The notes under the pieces are model-generated. The model saw nothing but the letters and a program-made list of their open reading frames with translations. It was not told the DNA's origin and made no database searches. The position numbers were made by a program, and so were the translations under genes. Of a stretch of 64,000 bases of DNA, positions 51,072 through 60,409 are shown piece by piece. The DNA comes from Streptomyces sp. A0642 (lineage in GTDB: Bacteria > Actinomycetota > Actinomycetes > Streptomycetales > Streptomycetaceae): contig NZ_SSBL01000001.1 in the NCBI RefSeq assembly GCF_004795105.1, positions 780,597-844,596 of the forward strand, given 5' to 3'. The stretch's first letter is position 1; each line of letters begins with the position of its first letter.

Positions 51072-52171
51072 GCAGTACCACCGGAACAAGAGGAGAGTCA
51101 GTGACCCCGGCGAATCCGGCTTCCGACACCGTGGCGGACACCACGGACGTCACCGCGCTTCTGGAGCGCGGACGGGCCCTTTCCGCGCCGGTGCTCCGGG
51201 CCGCCGTTGACCGGCTCGCACCGCCCATGGACACCGTGGCCGCCTATCACTTCGGCTGGATCGATGCCCAGGGCAGGCCCTCCGACGGCGACGGCGGCAA
51301 GGCCGTCCGCCCCGCGCTGGCCCTGCTGTCCGCCGAGGCGGCCGGCGCCGTCGCGGAGGCCGGCGTCCCCGGCGCCGTGGCCGTCGAACTCGTGCACAAC
51401 TTCTCGCTGCTGCACGACGACCTGATGGACGGCGACGAGCAGCGGCGCCACCGCGACACGGTGTGGAAGGTGCACGGCCCCGCACAGGCGATCCTGGTCG
51501 GCGACGCGCTGTTCGCCCTCGCCAACGAGATCCTGCTGGAACTCGGCACCGTCGAGGCGGGCCGCGCGGCCCGGCGGCTGACCTCGGCCACCCGCAAGCT
51601 CATCGACGGGCAGGCCCAGGACATCTCCTACGAGCACCGCGAGCGGGTCACCGTCGAGGAGTGCCTGGAGATGGAGGGCAACAAGACGGGCGCCCTGCTC
51701 GCCTGCGCCTGCTCCATCGGCGCCGTGCTCGGCGGCGCCGACGACAGGACCGCCGACGTCCTGGAAGCGTACGGCTACCACCTCGGCCTCGCCTTCCAGG
51801 CGGTCGACGACCTGCTCGGCATCTGGGGCGACCCGGAGTCCACCGGCAAGCAGACCTGGAGCGATCTGCGCCAGCGCAAGAAGTCCCTGCCGGTCGTCGC
51901 CGCGCTCGCCGCGGGCGGACCGGCCTCGGAGCGCCTGGGCGAGCTGCTCGCCGCCGACGCGAAGAGCAACGACTTCGACAGCTTCTCCGAAGAGGAGTTC
52001 GCCGCCCGTGCGGCGCTCATCGAGGAGGCGGGCGGCCGCGAGTGGACCGCCCAGGAGGCCCGTCGTCAGCATGCGGTCGCCATCGAGGCACTGCATGGTG
52101 TGGACATGCCGGAAACCGTGCGGGCGCAGCTCACGGCGCTCGCGGACTTCGTCGTCGTACGAAAGAGATGA
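51068..52171 (+). CDS. Polyprenyl (farnesyl-type) diphosphate synthase
   Basis: 367-aa trans-prenyltransferase. First Asp-rich motif LLHDDLMDGDEQRRHRDT (DDxxD), second FQAVDDLLGIWGD, where the final Asp of DDxxD is Gly as in many actinobacterial members. The GKAVRPALALL and GDALFALANE regions are canonical. It probably supplies FPP for HpnD. ATG 51068 couples to hpnE (ATGA); GTG 51101 with GAGGAG is a strong internal alternative. A 107-bp gap with a hairpin separates it from shc. Confidence 0.93.
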   Translation: MSSTTGTRGESVTPANPASDTVADTTDVTALLERGRALSAPVLRAAVDRLAPPMDTVAAYHFGWIDAQGRPSDGDGGKAVRPALALLSAEAAGAVAEAGVPGAVAVELVHNFSLLHDDLMDGDEQRRHRDTVWKVHGPAQAILVGDALFALANEILLELGTVEAGRAARRLTSATRKLIDGQAQDISYEHRERVTVEECLEMEGNKTGALLACACSIGAVLGGADDRTADVLEAYGYHLGLAFQAVDDLLGIWGDPESTGKQTWSDLRQRKKSLPVVAALAAGGPASERLGELLAADAKSNDFDSFSEEEFAARAALIEEAGGREWTAQEARRQHAVAIEALHGVDMPETVRAQLTALADFVVVRKR

Positions 52172-52203
52172 TGACCATCCCCTCCATATGACTCGCAGTC
52201 GCC

Positions 52204-52230
52204 GGCCGGCGCCCGTCACGGGCGCCGGCC
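52204..52230. terminator. 12-bp hairpin between polyprenyl synthase and shc
   Basis: GGCCGGCGCCCG pairs perfectly with CGGGCGCCGGCC around a TCA loop, inside the operon and 49 bp before the shc start. It could be a partial terminator or an RNA-processing site. Confidence 0.55.
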
Positions 52231-52278
52231 GACGGAGACCCCAGCACAGCAGAGGACCACCTGCACGAAGGGGAAGCC

Positions 52279-54282
52279 ATGACAGCGACGACCGACGGAA
52301 GCACCGGGGCCGTGAACCCCCGCGCAGCCTCGGCCAGTATTCCGACAACCGAATCGACGATCGCCGCGGACGACGTACTCGCCGCCGCGCGGCGGGCCGC
52401 GGAACGCTCGGTCGAGCACCTCCTCGGCAGGCAGGACGAGCAGGGCTGGTGGAAGGGCGACCTCGCCACCAACGTCACCATGGACGCCGAGGACCTCCTG
52501 CTCCGGCAGTTCCTCGGAATCCAGGATCCCGCCACGGTGCGGGCGGCCGGCCGCTTCATCCGCGGCGAACAGCTCGGCGACGGAACCTGGGCCACCTTCC
52601 ACGGCGGTCCGGGGGACCTCTCCGCCACCATCGAGGCGTACGTGGCACTGCGCCTGGCCGGGGACCGCCCCGACGAACCGCACATGGCCCGGGCCTCCGG
52701 ATGGGTCAGGGAACAGGGCGGGATCGCGGCGAGCCGGGTGTTCACCCGGATCTGGCTGGCCCTGTTCGGCTGGTGGAAATGGGACGACCTGCCGGAGCTC
52801 CCGCCCGAGCTGATGTTCTTCCCCAAATGGGTCCCGCTCAACATCTACGACTTCGGCTGCTGGGCCCGGCAGACCATCGTGCCCCTCACCGTCGTTTCCG
52901 CGAAGCGGCCGGTCCGGCCCGCGCCCTTCGCCCTGGACGAGCTGCACACCGATCCGGCCACCCCCAACCCGCCGCGCCGCCCCGCTCCCGCCGCCAGCTG
53001 GGACGGCGTGTTCCAGCGCCTCGACAAGGCGCTGCACCTCTACCACCGGATCGCCCCGCGCAGACTGCGCCGGGTCGCGATGAACGCGGCCGCCCGCTGG
53101 ATCATCGAACGCCAGGAGAACGACGGCTGCTGGGGCGGCATCCAGCCGCCCGCCGTCTACTCCGTCATCGCCCTCCACCTGCTCGGCTACGACCTCGACC
53201 ATCCGGTCATGCGCGCCGGACTCGAGTCGCTCGACCGGTTCGCGGTCTGGCGCGAGGACGGCGCCCGGATGATCGAGGCGTGTCAGTCCCCGGTCTGGGA
53301 CACCTGCCTCGCCACCATCGCGCTCGCCGACGCGGGACTCGCCCCCGACCACCCCGCGCTGGTGAAGGCGGCCGACTGGATGCTCGGCGAGGAGATCGCA
53401 CGGCCGGGCGACTGGTCCGTGCGCAGACCCCAACTGGCCCCTGGCGGCTGGGCGTTCGAGTTCCACAATGACAACTACCCGGATATCGACGACACCGCCG
53501 AGGTGGTCCTGGCACTGCGCCGGGTCCGCCACCCCGAACAGCCGAAGGTCGAGGCCGCCATCGAGCGCGGCGTGCGCTGGACCATCGGCATGCAGTCCCG
53601 CAACGGAGCCTGGGGCGCCTTCGACGCCGACAACACCAGCGCGTTCCCCAACCGGCTGCCGTTCTGCGACTTCGGTGAGGTCATCGACCCGCCGTCCGCC
53701 GACGTGACCGGGCACGTCGTGGAGATGCTCGCCATCGAGGGGCACTCCGGACACCCGGCGACCCGGCGCGGCATCGAGTGGCTGCTCGCCGAACAGGACG
53801 CCGCCGGGGGCTGGTTCGGCCGATGGGGCGTCAACTACGTCTACGGGACGGGGTCGGTGGTGCCCGCACTGCTCGCCGCCGGGATGTCCGCCTCCCACCC
53901 CTCCATCCGCCGCGCGGTCGGCTGGCTGGAATCCGTCCAGAACGACGACGGAGGCTGGGGCGAGGATCTGCGCTCGTACCACGACGACAAGTGGATCGGC
54001 CACGGAGCCTCGACGGCGTCCCAGACCGCCTGGGCCCTGCTCGCCCTCCTGGCGGCCGGGCGGCGGGAGACCGCAGCCGTCGCACGCGGCATCGCCTGGC
54101 TCGCCGAGACCCAGCAGCCCGACGGCTCCTGGGACGAGCCGTATTTCACCGGGACCGGTTTCCCCTGGGACTTCTCCATCAACTACCACCTCTACCGGCA
54201 GGTCTTCCCGCTGACCGCACTCGGACGGTACGTGCACGGCGACCCGTTCGCCGGCCGCGCCGCGGTCCGCGAGGGGGCCTGA
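52279..54282 (+). CDS. shc: Squalene-hopene cyclase
   Basis: 667-aa terpene cyclase folding squalene to hopene, a monotopic membrane enzyme. The catalytic acid motif is DIDDTAE (about residues 402-408; Ile for the usual Val). Several QW repeats are visible (for example QDEQGWWKGDL, QPDGSWDEPYFTGTGFP). GAWGAFDADNTSAFPNRLPFCDFGE is the conserved central region, and NYHLYRQVFPLTALGRY the C-terminus. ATG 52279 follows GAAGGGGAAGCC. Its TGA overlaps the hpnG ATG (TGATG). Confidence 0.97.
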   Translation: MTATTDGSTGAVNPRAASASIPTTESTIAADDVLAAARRAAERSVEHLLGRQDEQGWWKGDLATNVTMDAEDLLLRQFLGIQDPATVRAAGRFIRGEQLGDGTWATFHGGPGDLSATIEAYVALRLAGDRPDEPHMARASGWVREQGGIAASRVFTRIWLALFGWWKWDDLPELPPELMFFPKWVPLNIYDFGCWARQTIVPLTVVSAKRPVRPAPFALDELHTDPATPNPPRRPAPAASWDGVFQRLDKALHLYHRIAPRRLRRVAMNAAARWIIERQENDGCWGGIQPPAVYSVIALHLLGYDLDHPVMRAGLESLDRFAVWREDGARMIEACQSPVWDTCLATIALADAGLAPDHPALVKAADWMLGEEIARPGDWSVRRPQLAPGGWAFEFHNDNYPDIDDTAEVVLALRRVRHPEQPKVEAAIERGVRWTIGMQSRNGAWGAFDADNTSAFPNRLPFCDFGEVIDPPSADVTGHVVEMLAIEGHSGHPATRRGIEWLLAEQDAAGGWFGRWGVNYVYGTGSVVPALLAAGMSASHPSIRRAVGWLESVQNDDGGWGEDLRSYHDDKWIGHGASTASQTAWALLALLAAGRRETAAVARGIAWLAETQQPDGSWDEPYFTGTGFPWDFSINYHLYRQVFPLTALGRYVHGDPFAGRAAVREGA

Positions 54283-54941
54283 TGGGCGATGCCCCGGGGC
54301 CGGCCGGCCCCGCCGCCCCGCTGCTCATCGCCTGCGCGCTGGGCATCGAGCACCTGGCCCTGCGCACCGGCAGGACCAGGGCGGGCGCCGCTCCGGGCCC
54401 CGTGACCGTACTGCGTACCGGCATGGGACCGAAGGCGGCCGAAACGGCCGTGGCGAGGGCGCTCGGCGAGGGCCGGTCGCTCGGCGCCGCGGTCATCGCG
54501 TCCGGGTTCTGCGCCGGGCTCGCACCCGGCATGCATCCCGGAGACCTGGTGGTGGCCGACGAGACCCGTGACGCCGGGCAGCCGGTCACCTGCACCGGCG
54601 CCGGCCTGCTCGCCGACGCGCTCGCCAGGGCCGTACCCGGACGCACCGTCCACACCGGCCCGCTGACCGGCTCCGACCATGTCGTACGAGGGCATGAGCG
54701 GGCCGAGCTTCGGGCCACCGGAGCGATCGCGGTGGACATGGAGTCCGCCGCGACCCTGCGCAGCGCTCTGCGGTCCGGGCCCCGCCCGGTTGCGGCCGTA
54801 CGGGTGGTCGTGGACGCTCCGGAGCATGAGCTCGTCCGCATCGGCACGGTCCGCGGTGGAATATCGGCTTTCCGTGTTCTCCGTGCCGTCCTGCCGGCTT
54901 TCTATGAATGGCACCGATCTTTGCTGCTCCCCAGGAGGTGA
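54282..54941 (+). CDS. hpnG: Adenosyl-hopane nucleosidase/phosphorylase HpnG
   Basis: 219-aa nucleoside-phosphorylase-fold protein. HpnG removes adenine from adenosylhopane to give ribosylhopane. The segment TGMGPKAAETAVARAL and the ligand motif AVDMESAATLRSAL (D-M-E-S) are intact. It is somewhat shorter at the N-terminus than other phosphorylases. One-base overlap with shc and a 5-bp gap to hpnH show one operon. Confidence 0.9.
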   Translation: MGDAPGPAGPAAPLLIACALGIEHLALRTGRTRAGAAPGPVTVLRTGMGPKAAETAVARALGEGRSLGAAVIASGFCAGLAPGMHPGDLVVADETRDAGQPVTCTGAGLLADALARAVPGRTVHTGPLTGSDHVVRGHERAELRATGAIAVDMESAATLRSALRSGPRPVAAVRVVVDAPEHELVRIGTVRGGISAFRVLRAVLPAFYEWHRSLLLPRR

Positions 54942-54946
54942 GCTAG

Positions 54947-55966
54947 ATGGCCATGCCGCTCCGTCAGTCCATCAAGGTTGCGACGTACCTCATTGAACAG
55001 AAGCTCCGAAAGCGGGACAAGTTCCCGCTGATTGTCGAGCTGGAGCCCTTGTTCGCCTGCAACCTCGCCTGCGAGGGCTGCGGGAAGATCCAGCACCCGG
55101 CCGGAGTCCTCAAGCAGCGCATGCCGGTGGCCCAGGCCGTCGGCGCCGTGCTCGAATCGGGCGCCCCGATGGTCTCCATCGCGGGTGGCGAGCCGCTGAT
55201 GCATCCGCAGATCGACGAAATCGTCCGGCAGCTGGTGGCGAAGAGGAAATACGTCTTCCTCTGCACCAACGCGATGCTGCTGCGGAAGAAGATCGAGAAG
55301 TTCACGCCCTCGCCCTATTTCGCGTTCGCCGTGCACATCGACGGGCTCCGCGAGCGCCACGACGAATCGGTCGCCAAGGAAGGGGTGTTCGACGAGGCGG
55401 TGGCGGCTATCAAGGAGGCCAAGCGGCGCGGCTTCCGGGTCACCACCAACTCCACCTTCTTCAACACCGACACGCCCCAGACCATCATCGAGGTCCTCAA
55501 CTACCTCAACGACGACCTGAAGGTCGACGAGATGATGATCTCGCCCGCCTACGCCTACGAGAAGGCGCCCGACCAGGAGCACTTCCTGGGCGTCGACCAG
55601 ACCCGTGAGCTGTTCAAGAAGTCCTTCGCGAACGGCAACCGGGCCAGATGGCGCCTGAACCACTCGCCGCTCTTCCTCGACTTCCTGGAGGGCAAGGCGG
55701 ACTTCCCGTGCACGGCGTGGGCCATTCCGAACTACTCCCTGTTCGGCTGGCAGCGGCCCTGCTACCTGATGAGCGACGGCTATGTGCCGACGTACCGGGA
55801 GCTCATCGAGGAGACCGACTGGGACAAGTACGGCCGCGGCAAGGACCCGCGCTGCGCCAACTGCATGGCGCACTGCGGCTACGAGCCCACCGCCGTACTC
55901 GCCACCATGGGGTCGCTGAAGGAATCCCTGCGCGCGGCGCGGGAGACCATCGGCGGGAACCGGTGA
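54947..55966 (+). CDS. hpnH: Adenosyl-hopene transferase HpnH (radical SAM)
   Basis: 339-aa radical SAM enzyme that adds the 5'-deoxyadenosyl radical to diploptene, the first step to C35 hopanoids. The [4Fe-4S] Cys are C38, C42 and C45 (C-x3-C-x2-C). SIAGGEPLMHPQIDEIV is the SAM-binding GGE motif. C-terminal Cys near CANCMAHCGYEP are an auxiliary cluster typical of HpnH. A strong AGGAGGTGAG lies upstream of ATG 54947. In this window no ispG follows it. Confidence 0.96.
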   Translation: MAMPLRQSIKVATYLIEQKLRKRDKFPLIVELEPLFACNLACEGCGKIQHPAGVLKQRMPVAQAVGAVLESGAPMVSIAGGEPLMHPQIDEIVRQLVAKRKYVFLCTNAMLLRKKIEKFTPSPYFAFAVHIDGLRERHDESVAKEGVFDEAVAAIKEAKRRGFRVTTNSTFFNTDTPQTIIEVLNYLNDDLKVDEMMISPAYAYEKAPDQEHFLGVDQTRELFKKSFANGNRARWRLNHSPLFLDFLEGKADFPCTAWAIPNYSLFGWQRPCYLMSDGYVPTYRELIEETDWDKYGRGKDPRCANCMAHCGYEPTAVLATMGSLKESLRAARETIGGNR

Positions 55967-55979
55967 CGTGAGCCCCGCC

Positions 55980-56004
55980 GGAGACCCGGTCCCGCCGGGT
56001 CTCC
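55980..56004. terminator. Hairpin after hpnH
   Basis: GGAGACCCGG pairs perfectly with CCGGGTCTCC around TCCCG, 14 bp past the hpnH stop. It lies in the 183-bp gap before dxs, so dxs and the aminotransferase may be uncoupled from the squalene genes or partly attenuated. Confidence 0.65.
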
Positions 56005-56149
56005 GCGTGCCGCCGGCCCGGCCGCCCGCGACGAGCCGCCCCGCGCGGCCCGTCCGGGCAGGGCGGCCGGCGGCGGTCGGCGGGGACGACCGCCGGGGGT
56101 TCCCGCCGTCACCGTGAGCCCGGCACAGGACCAGAGAGGGGGCCCGGGC

Positions 56150-58078
56150 ATGACGCTGCTTCAGTCCATCCGGGGGCCGCACGATCTCAAGGCGCTGAAC
56201 GAACCGCAGCTCGGCGAACTCGCCGAGGACATCAGGAAGTTCCTCGTCCAGGCGGTAGCCAGGACCGGAGGCCACCTCGGCCCCAACCTCGGGGTGGTCG
56301 AGCTGTCCATCGCCCTGCACAGGGTCTTCGACTCACCCGTGGACCGGATCCTGTGGGACACCGGCCACCAGAGCTACGTGCACAAGCTGCTGACGGGGCG
56401 GCAGGACTTCTCCAAGCTGCGCGGCAAGGGCGGCCTCTCCGGCTATCCCTCGCGCGCCGAGTCCGAGCACGACGTCATCGAGAACTCGCACGCCTCCGCC
56501 GTGCTCGGCTGGGCCGACGGCCTCGCCAAGGCCGACGAGCTCCTCGGCCGCCCCGGCCACGTCGTCGCGGTCATCGGCGACGGGGCGCTCACCGGCGGCA
56601 TGGCCTGGGAGGCGCTCAACAACATCGCCGCCGCCAAGGACCGCCCCCTCGTCATCGTCGTCAACGACAACGAACGCTCCTACGCCCCGACGATCGGCGG
56701 CCTCGCCAACCATCTGGCGACCCTGCGCACCACCGACGGATACGAGCGCTTCCTAACGTGGGGGAAGGGCGTCCTGCAGCAGACACCCGTCGTCGGCCAG
56801 CCGCTGTACGAGTCGCTGCACGGTGCCAAGAAGGGGTTCAAGGACACCTTCGCCCCGCAGGGCATGTTCGAGGACCTCGGCCTCAAGTACCTCGGGCCGA
56901 TCGACGGTCACGACACCGCCGCCCTGCAAGCCGCGCTCCACCGTGCGAAGCGCTTCCACGGCCCCGTGCTCGTGCACTGCATCACCGAGAAGGGGCGTGG
57001 CTACCTCCCCGCCCTCCAGGACGAGGCGGACCGCTTCCACGCCGTCGGCGCGATGGACCCGCTGACCTGCGCCCCCCTCGCACCCGCGGCGGGCCCCTCC
57101 TGGACCTCCGTGTTCGGGGACGAGATCGCGTCGATCGGAGCCGCGCGCCCCGACGTCGTCGCCCTCACGGCGGCGATGCTGCACCCCGTCGGGCTGACGG
57201 AATTCGCCGAGGCGTTCCCGGAACGGGTCTGGGACGTCGGGATCGCCGAACAGCACGCCACGGTCTCGGCGGCCGGCCTCGCGACCGGCGGCCTGCACCC
57301 CGTGGTCGCCGTGTACGCCACCTTCCTCAACCGGGCCTTCGACCAACTGCTGATGGACGTCGCCCTGCACAGGTGCGGCGTCACCTTCGTCCTCGACCGC
57401 GCCGGAGTCACCGGGCCCGACGGGGCCTCCCACAACGGCATGTGGGACATGTCCGTCCTCCAGGTCGTGCCGGGCCTGCGCATCGCGGCACCGCGCGACG
57501 CCGACCGGCTGCGGGCCGAACTGCGCGAGGCCGTCGACGTCGACGACGCCCCCACCCTGATCCGCTTCCCGAAGGAAGCGGTGGGGGAGCCGGTCCCCGC
57601 GATCGGCACCATCGGCGGTATGGACGTCCTGCACCGCGCCGAGGACGCCGACGTGCTGCTGGTCGCGGTCGGCGTGATGGCGCCCGTCTGCCTGCGGGCC
57701 GCCGATCTGCTGACCGGCGGCGGCATCCGCTGCACGGTGGTCGACCCCCGCTGGGTCAAGCCGGTCGACGAGCAGCTCGCGCCGCTCGCCGCGCGCCACC
57801 GGCTCGTCGCCGTGGTCGAGGACAACAGCCGTTCCGGGGGAGTCGGCTGGGCCGTGGGGCAGGCGTTGCGGGACGCCGGGGTCGACGTACCCCTGCGCAC
57901 GTTCGGCATCCCCGAGCAGTTCCTCGCCCACGGTAAGCGGGCCGAGGTGCTGGCCGACATCGGACTCACACCGGTCGAGATCGCGGGCCGGATCAGCGCC
58001 GCGCTGGCCGCCCGGGACGCGGCCACCGGCACGGGGCGGCACGCCCCGGGCAACGGGCACAAGGAGAGCGGGGCATGA
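56150..58078 (+). CDS. dxs: 1-deoxy-D-xylulose-5-phosphate synthase
   Basis: 642-aa thiamine-diphosphate enzyme, first step of the MEP pathway. Motifs: the TPP loop [20 protein letters not shown]-like [17 protein letters not shown], and the transketolase pyrimidine domain with [17 protein letters not shown]. The C-terminal transketolase domain is complete. ATG 56150 with AGAGGGGG upstream; GTG 56114 would add 12 residues. It is likely a second, hopanoid-dedicated dxs. Its stop overlaps the next ATG. Confidence 0.96.
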   Translation: MTLLQSIRGPHDLKALNEPQLGELAEDIRKFLVQAVARTGGHLGPNLGVVELSIALHRVFDSPVDRILWDTGHQSYVHKLLTGRQDFSKLRGKGGLSGYPSRAESEHDVIENSHASAVLGWADGLAKADELLGRPGHVVAVIGDGALTGGMAWEALNNIAAAKDRPLVIVVNDNERSYAPTIGGLANHLATLRTTDGYERFLTWGKGVLQQTPVVGQPLYESLHGAKKGFKDTFAPQGMFEDLGLKYLGPIDGHDTAALQAALHRAKRFHGPVLVHCITEKGRGYLPALQDEADRFHAVGAMDPLTCAPLAPAAGPSWTSVFGDEIASIGAARPDVVALTAAMLHPVGLTEFAEAFPERVWDVGIAEQHATVSAAGLATGGLHPVVAVYATFLNRAFDQLLMDVALHRCGVTFVLDRAGVTGPDGASHNGMWDMSVLQVVPGLRIAAPRDADRLRAELREAVDVDDAPTLIRFPKEAVGEPVPAIGTIGGMDVLHRAEDADVLLVAVGVMAPVCLRAADLLTGGGIRCTVVDPRWVKPVDEQLAPLAARHRLVAVVEDNSRSGGVGWAVGQALRDAGVDVPLRTFGIPEQFLAHGKRAEVLADIGLTPVEIAGRISAALAARDAATGTGRHAPGNGHKESGA

Positions 58079-59472
58079 AGGACAACGAGCCCAAGGGCTT
58101 CGATCTGGCGCGGCTCCTCGCGGAGCGCGGCGCCGAACGCTACGAGTTGCACACCAGACACCTCAACCACCAACTCCCGCGCATGCTGCACACCATCGGC
58201 TTCGACAAGGTCTACGAACGGGCCGAGGGCGCGCACTTCTGGGACGCGGACGGCAACGACTACCTCGACATGCTCGCCGGTTTCGGTGTGATGGGCCTCG
58301 GCCGCCACCACCCCGTCGTACGCAAGGCGCTGCACGACGTCCTGGACGCCTCTCTCGCCGACCTCACCCGCTTCGACTGCCAGCCGCTGCCGGGCCTCCT
58401 GGCCGAGAAGCTGCTCACCCACAGCCCGCACCTGGACCGGGTCTTCTTCGGCAACAGCGGGACGGAGGCGGTCGAGACCGCCCTCAAATTCGCCCGCTAC
58501 GCCACCGGCAAGCCGAGGATCCTGTACTGCACGCACGCCTTCCACGGACTCACCACCGGCTCCCTCTCGGTCAACGGCGAGGCCGGCTTCCGGGACGGCT
58601 TCGCCCCGCTGCTCCCCGACACCGCCCTCGCGCTCGGCGACCTCGACGCCCTGCGCCGTGAGCTGAAGCGCGGTGACGTGGCCGGTCTCGTCGTCGAACC
58701 GATCCAGGGCAAGGGCGTGCACGCCGCGCCGCCCGGCTTCCTGCGCCAGGCCCAGGAGCTCCTGCACAAGCACAAGGCCCTGCTCATCGTGGACGAGGTG
58801 CAGACCGGCCTCGGCAGGACCGGGGACTTCTACGCCTACCAGCACGAGGAAGGCGTGGAACCCGATCTGGTCTGCGTCGCCAAGGCGCTCTCCGGCGGCT
58901 ACGTGCCGGTCGGCGCCACACTCGGCAAGGACTGGATCTTCAAGCGCGTCTACTCCTCGATGGACCGGGTCCTCGTCCACTCCGCGAGCTTCGGTTCCAA
59001 CGCCCAGGCGATGGCGGCCGGCCTCGCGGTTCTCGCGGTGATGGAGGACGAGGAGACGGTGGCGAACGCGCGCCGCACGGGTGACCTGCTGCGCGAACGG
59101 CTGGCCGCGCTGGTCGGGCGGTATGAGCTGCTGCACGAGGTGCGGGGGCGCGGGCTGATGATCGGCATCGAGTTCGGCCGGCCGGACTCGATGAAGCTGC
59201 GCAGCCGCTGGACGATGCTCCAGGCGGCCCGCAAGGGACTCTTCGCGCAGATGGTGGTCGTACCGCTGCTCCAGAAGCACCGGATCCTGACCCAGGTCTC
59301 CGGCGACCACCTCGAAGTCATCAAGCTGATCCCGCCGCTGGTGATCGACGAGACGGATGTGGAGCGCTTCGTGAGCGCGTTCACGGCCGTGATGGACGAC
59401 GCGCACGGTGGCGGCGGACTCATGTGGGACTTCGGACGGACGCTGGTGAAACAGGCCGTCGCCAACCGCTGA
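58075..59472 (+). CDS. hpnO: Class III PLP aminotransferase of the hopanoid cluster (HpnO-like)
   Basis: 465-aa class III aminotransferase. PLP lysine K270 lies in [15 protein letters not shown], with [13 protein letters not shown] just before it. HpnO-type enzymes convert ribosylhopane, via its aldehyde, to 35-aminobacteriohopanetriol; ornithine or glutamate is the likely amino donor. The first 40 residues ([26 protein letters not shown]) are a family-specific extension. Coupled to dxs by ATGA. Confidence 0.9.
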   Translation: MKDNEPKGFDLARLLAERGAERYELHTRHLNHQLPRMLHTIGFDKVYERAEGAHFWDADGNDYLDMLAGFGVMGLGRHHPVVRKALHDVLDASLADLTRFDCQPLPGLLAEKLLTHSPHLDRVFFGNSGTEAVETALKFARYATGKPRILYCTHAFHGLTTGSLSVNGEAGFRDGFAPLLPDTALALGDLDALRRELKRGDVAGLVVEPIQGKGVHAAPPGFLRQAQELLHKHKALLIVDEVQTGLGRTGDFYAYQHEEGVEPDLVCVAKALSGGYVPVGATLGKDWIFKRVYSSMDRVLVHSASFGSNAQAMAAGLAVLAVMEDEETVANARRTGDLLRERLAALVGRYELLHEVRGRGLMIGIEFGRPDSMKLRSRWTMLQAARKGLFAQMVVVPLLQKHRILTQVSGDHLEVIKLIPPLVIDETDVERFVSAFTAVMDDAHGGGGLMWDFGRTLVKQAVANR

Positions 59473-59494
59473 TCGGGGACTACCACAGGGGGTT

Positions 59495-59529
59495 TTGCCT
59501 CAGAGGTAAGAAATTTGCCTCTGAGGAAA
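59495..59529. promoter_or_regulatory. Twin palindromic operators of the XRE-cupin gene
   Basis: Two 15-bp inverted repeats, TTGCCTCAGAGGTAA (59495-59509) and TTGCCTCTGAGGAAA (59515-59529), lie 20 bp apart centre to centre and end 20 bp before the start codon. Both follow TTGCCTC-n-GAGGNAA. Two turns of spacing suits cooperative dimer binding by the encoded regulator. Confidence 0.75.
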
Positions 59530-59549
59530 GCTCCTGGCTCAATGGAGGC

Positions 59550-60158
59550 ATGAATCCTCCAGAAGGAGGGGCGGCCGACGAGCTGCCCGGGGTCGCACCA
59601 CGCCTGCGCGATCTGCGCCGCAGTCGTGGGCTCACCCTGGAGAGCGCCGCCCAGCGGGCCGGGCTCTCCCCCGCGCACCTGTCCCGGCTCGAAACGGGCC
59701 GGCGCCAGCCCTCACTGCCGATGCTGCTCGGACTCGCCAGGATCTACGGTACGACGGTCTCCGAGCTGCTGGGCGAGATCCCCCCGGAACGTGATGCGAT
59801 CGTCCGCGGCCGCAGGTTCGAGGGGGCCGAGGCCGACGGCTGGACGTACCAGCAGGCCGGCGGCCCCGGCCGGGCGATGCAGGCCCTGCGGGTCCGCGTC
59901 CCGCACGGCGCCCAGGGTGACCTGGTGCGCGTCCACCCCGGCGAGGAGTGGCTGTACGTCCTGGCGGGCCACCTCCGGGTGATCCTCGGCGAGACGGTCC
60001 ACGACCTCGCCCCCGGTGACAGCGCCCACTTCGATTCGCTCACTCCGCACCGGATCGCGGCTCTGGACCACGACGGCGCCGAGCTGCTCTTCGTCCACAC
60101 CCTGCTGCAGAGCCCCGCCGCCGAGCTGTGTCTCGGCAGCGGGATCCACCGTCGCTGA
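59550..60158 (+). CDS. XRE family regulator with cupin sensor domain
   Basis: 202-aa regulator: XRE/Cro HTH (about 17-75, LTLESAAQRAGLSPAHLSRLETGRR split by the turn, SLPMLLGLARIYG) and a C-terminal cupin barrel (about 110-190, HPGEEWLYVLAGHLRVILG). Such proteins often control amino-acid or polyamine metabolism. ATG 59550 has GGAGG only one base away, too close for normal use, so the mRNA may be leaderless or start at nearby codons. It likely regulates itself and the DUF6126 gene through the twin palindromes. It ends 46 bp before that gene. Confidence 0.9.
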   Translation: MNPPEGGAADELPGVAPRLRDLRRSRGLTLESAAQRAGLSPAHLSRLETGRRQPSLPMLLGLARIYGTTVSELLGEIPPERDAIVRGRRFEGAEADGWTYQQAGGPGRAMQALRVRVPHGAQGDLVRVHPGEEWLYVLAGHLRVILGETVHDLAPGDSAHFDSLTPHRIAALDHDGAELLFVHTLLQSPAAELCLGSGIHRR

Positions 60159-60204
60159 GGCGCCGCCCCCCGCCACCGGCCCCGGTGGCCAGAGAGGACC
60201 CGTC

Positions 60205-60381
60205 ATGTCCGATTCCGAGAACTACGACCCGCTCGGCCCGGGCCGGCCCAAGAACTACGACCCGCAGGAGAAGAAGATGCCGCGCGGGCTCGTCATCAGG
60301 CTCTTCGCCTACCTGGTGGCCGGGCACGTCATCGCCGGATTCCTCTATCTGCTGTTCGCCGTGGGGATGCACAACCAGTAG
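60205..60381 (+). CDS. DUF6126 family small membrane protein
   Basis: 58-aa protein: a charged, Pro/Lys-rich N-terminal half (NYDPLGPGRPKNYDPQEKK) with a repeated NYDP motif, then one hydrophobic helix (LVIRLFAYLVAGHVIAGFLYLLF). The family is small, actinobacterial, and in my memory usually found right after an XRE-cupin regulator, as here. AGAGAGGAC precedes ATG 60205. Function unknown; the layout suggests a membrane partner of that regulator. Confidence 0.8.
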   Translation: MSDSENYDPLGPGRPKNYDPQEKKMPRGLVIRLFAYLVAGHVIAGFLYLLFAVGMHNQ

Positions 60382-60409
60382 GGCGGGCACCCCGGCGGCG
60401 GGCTCGGTC

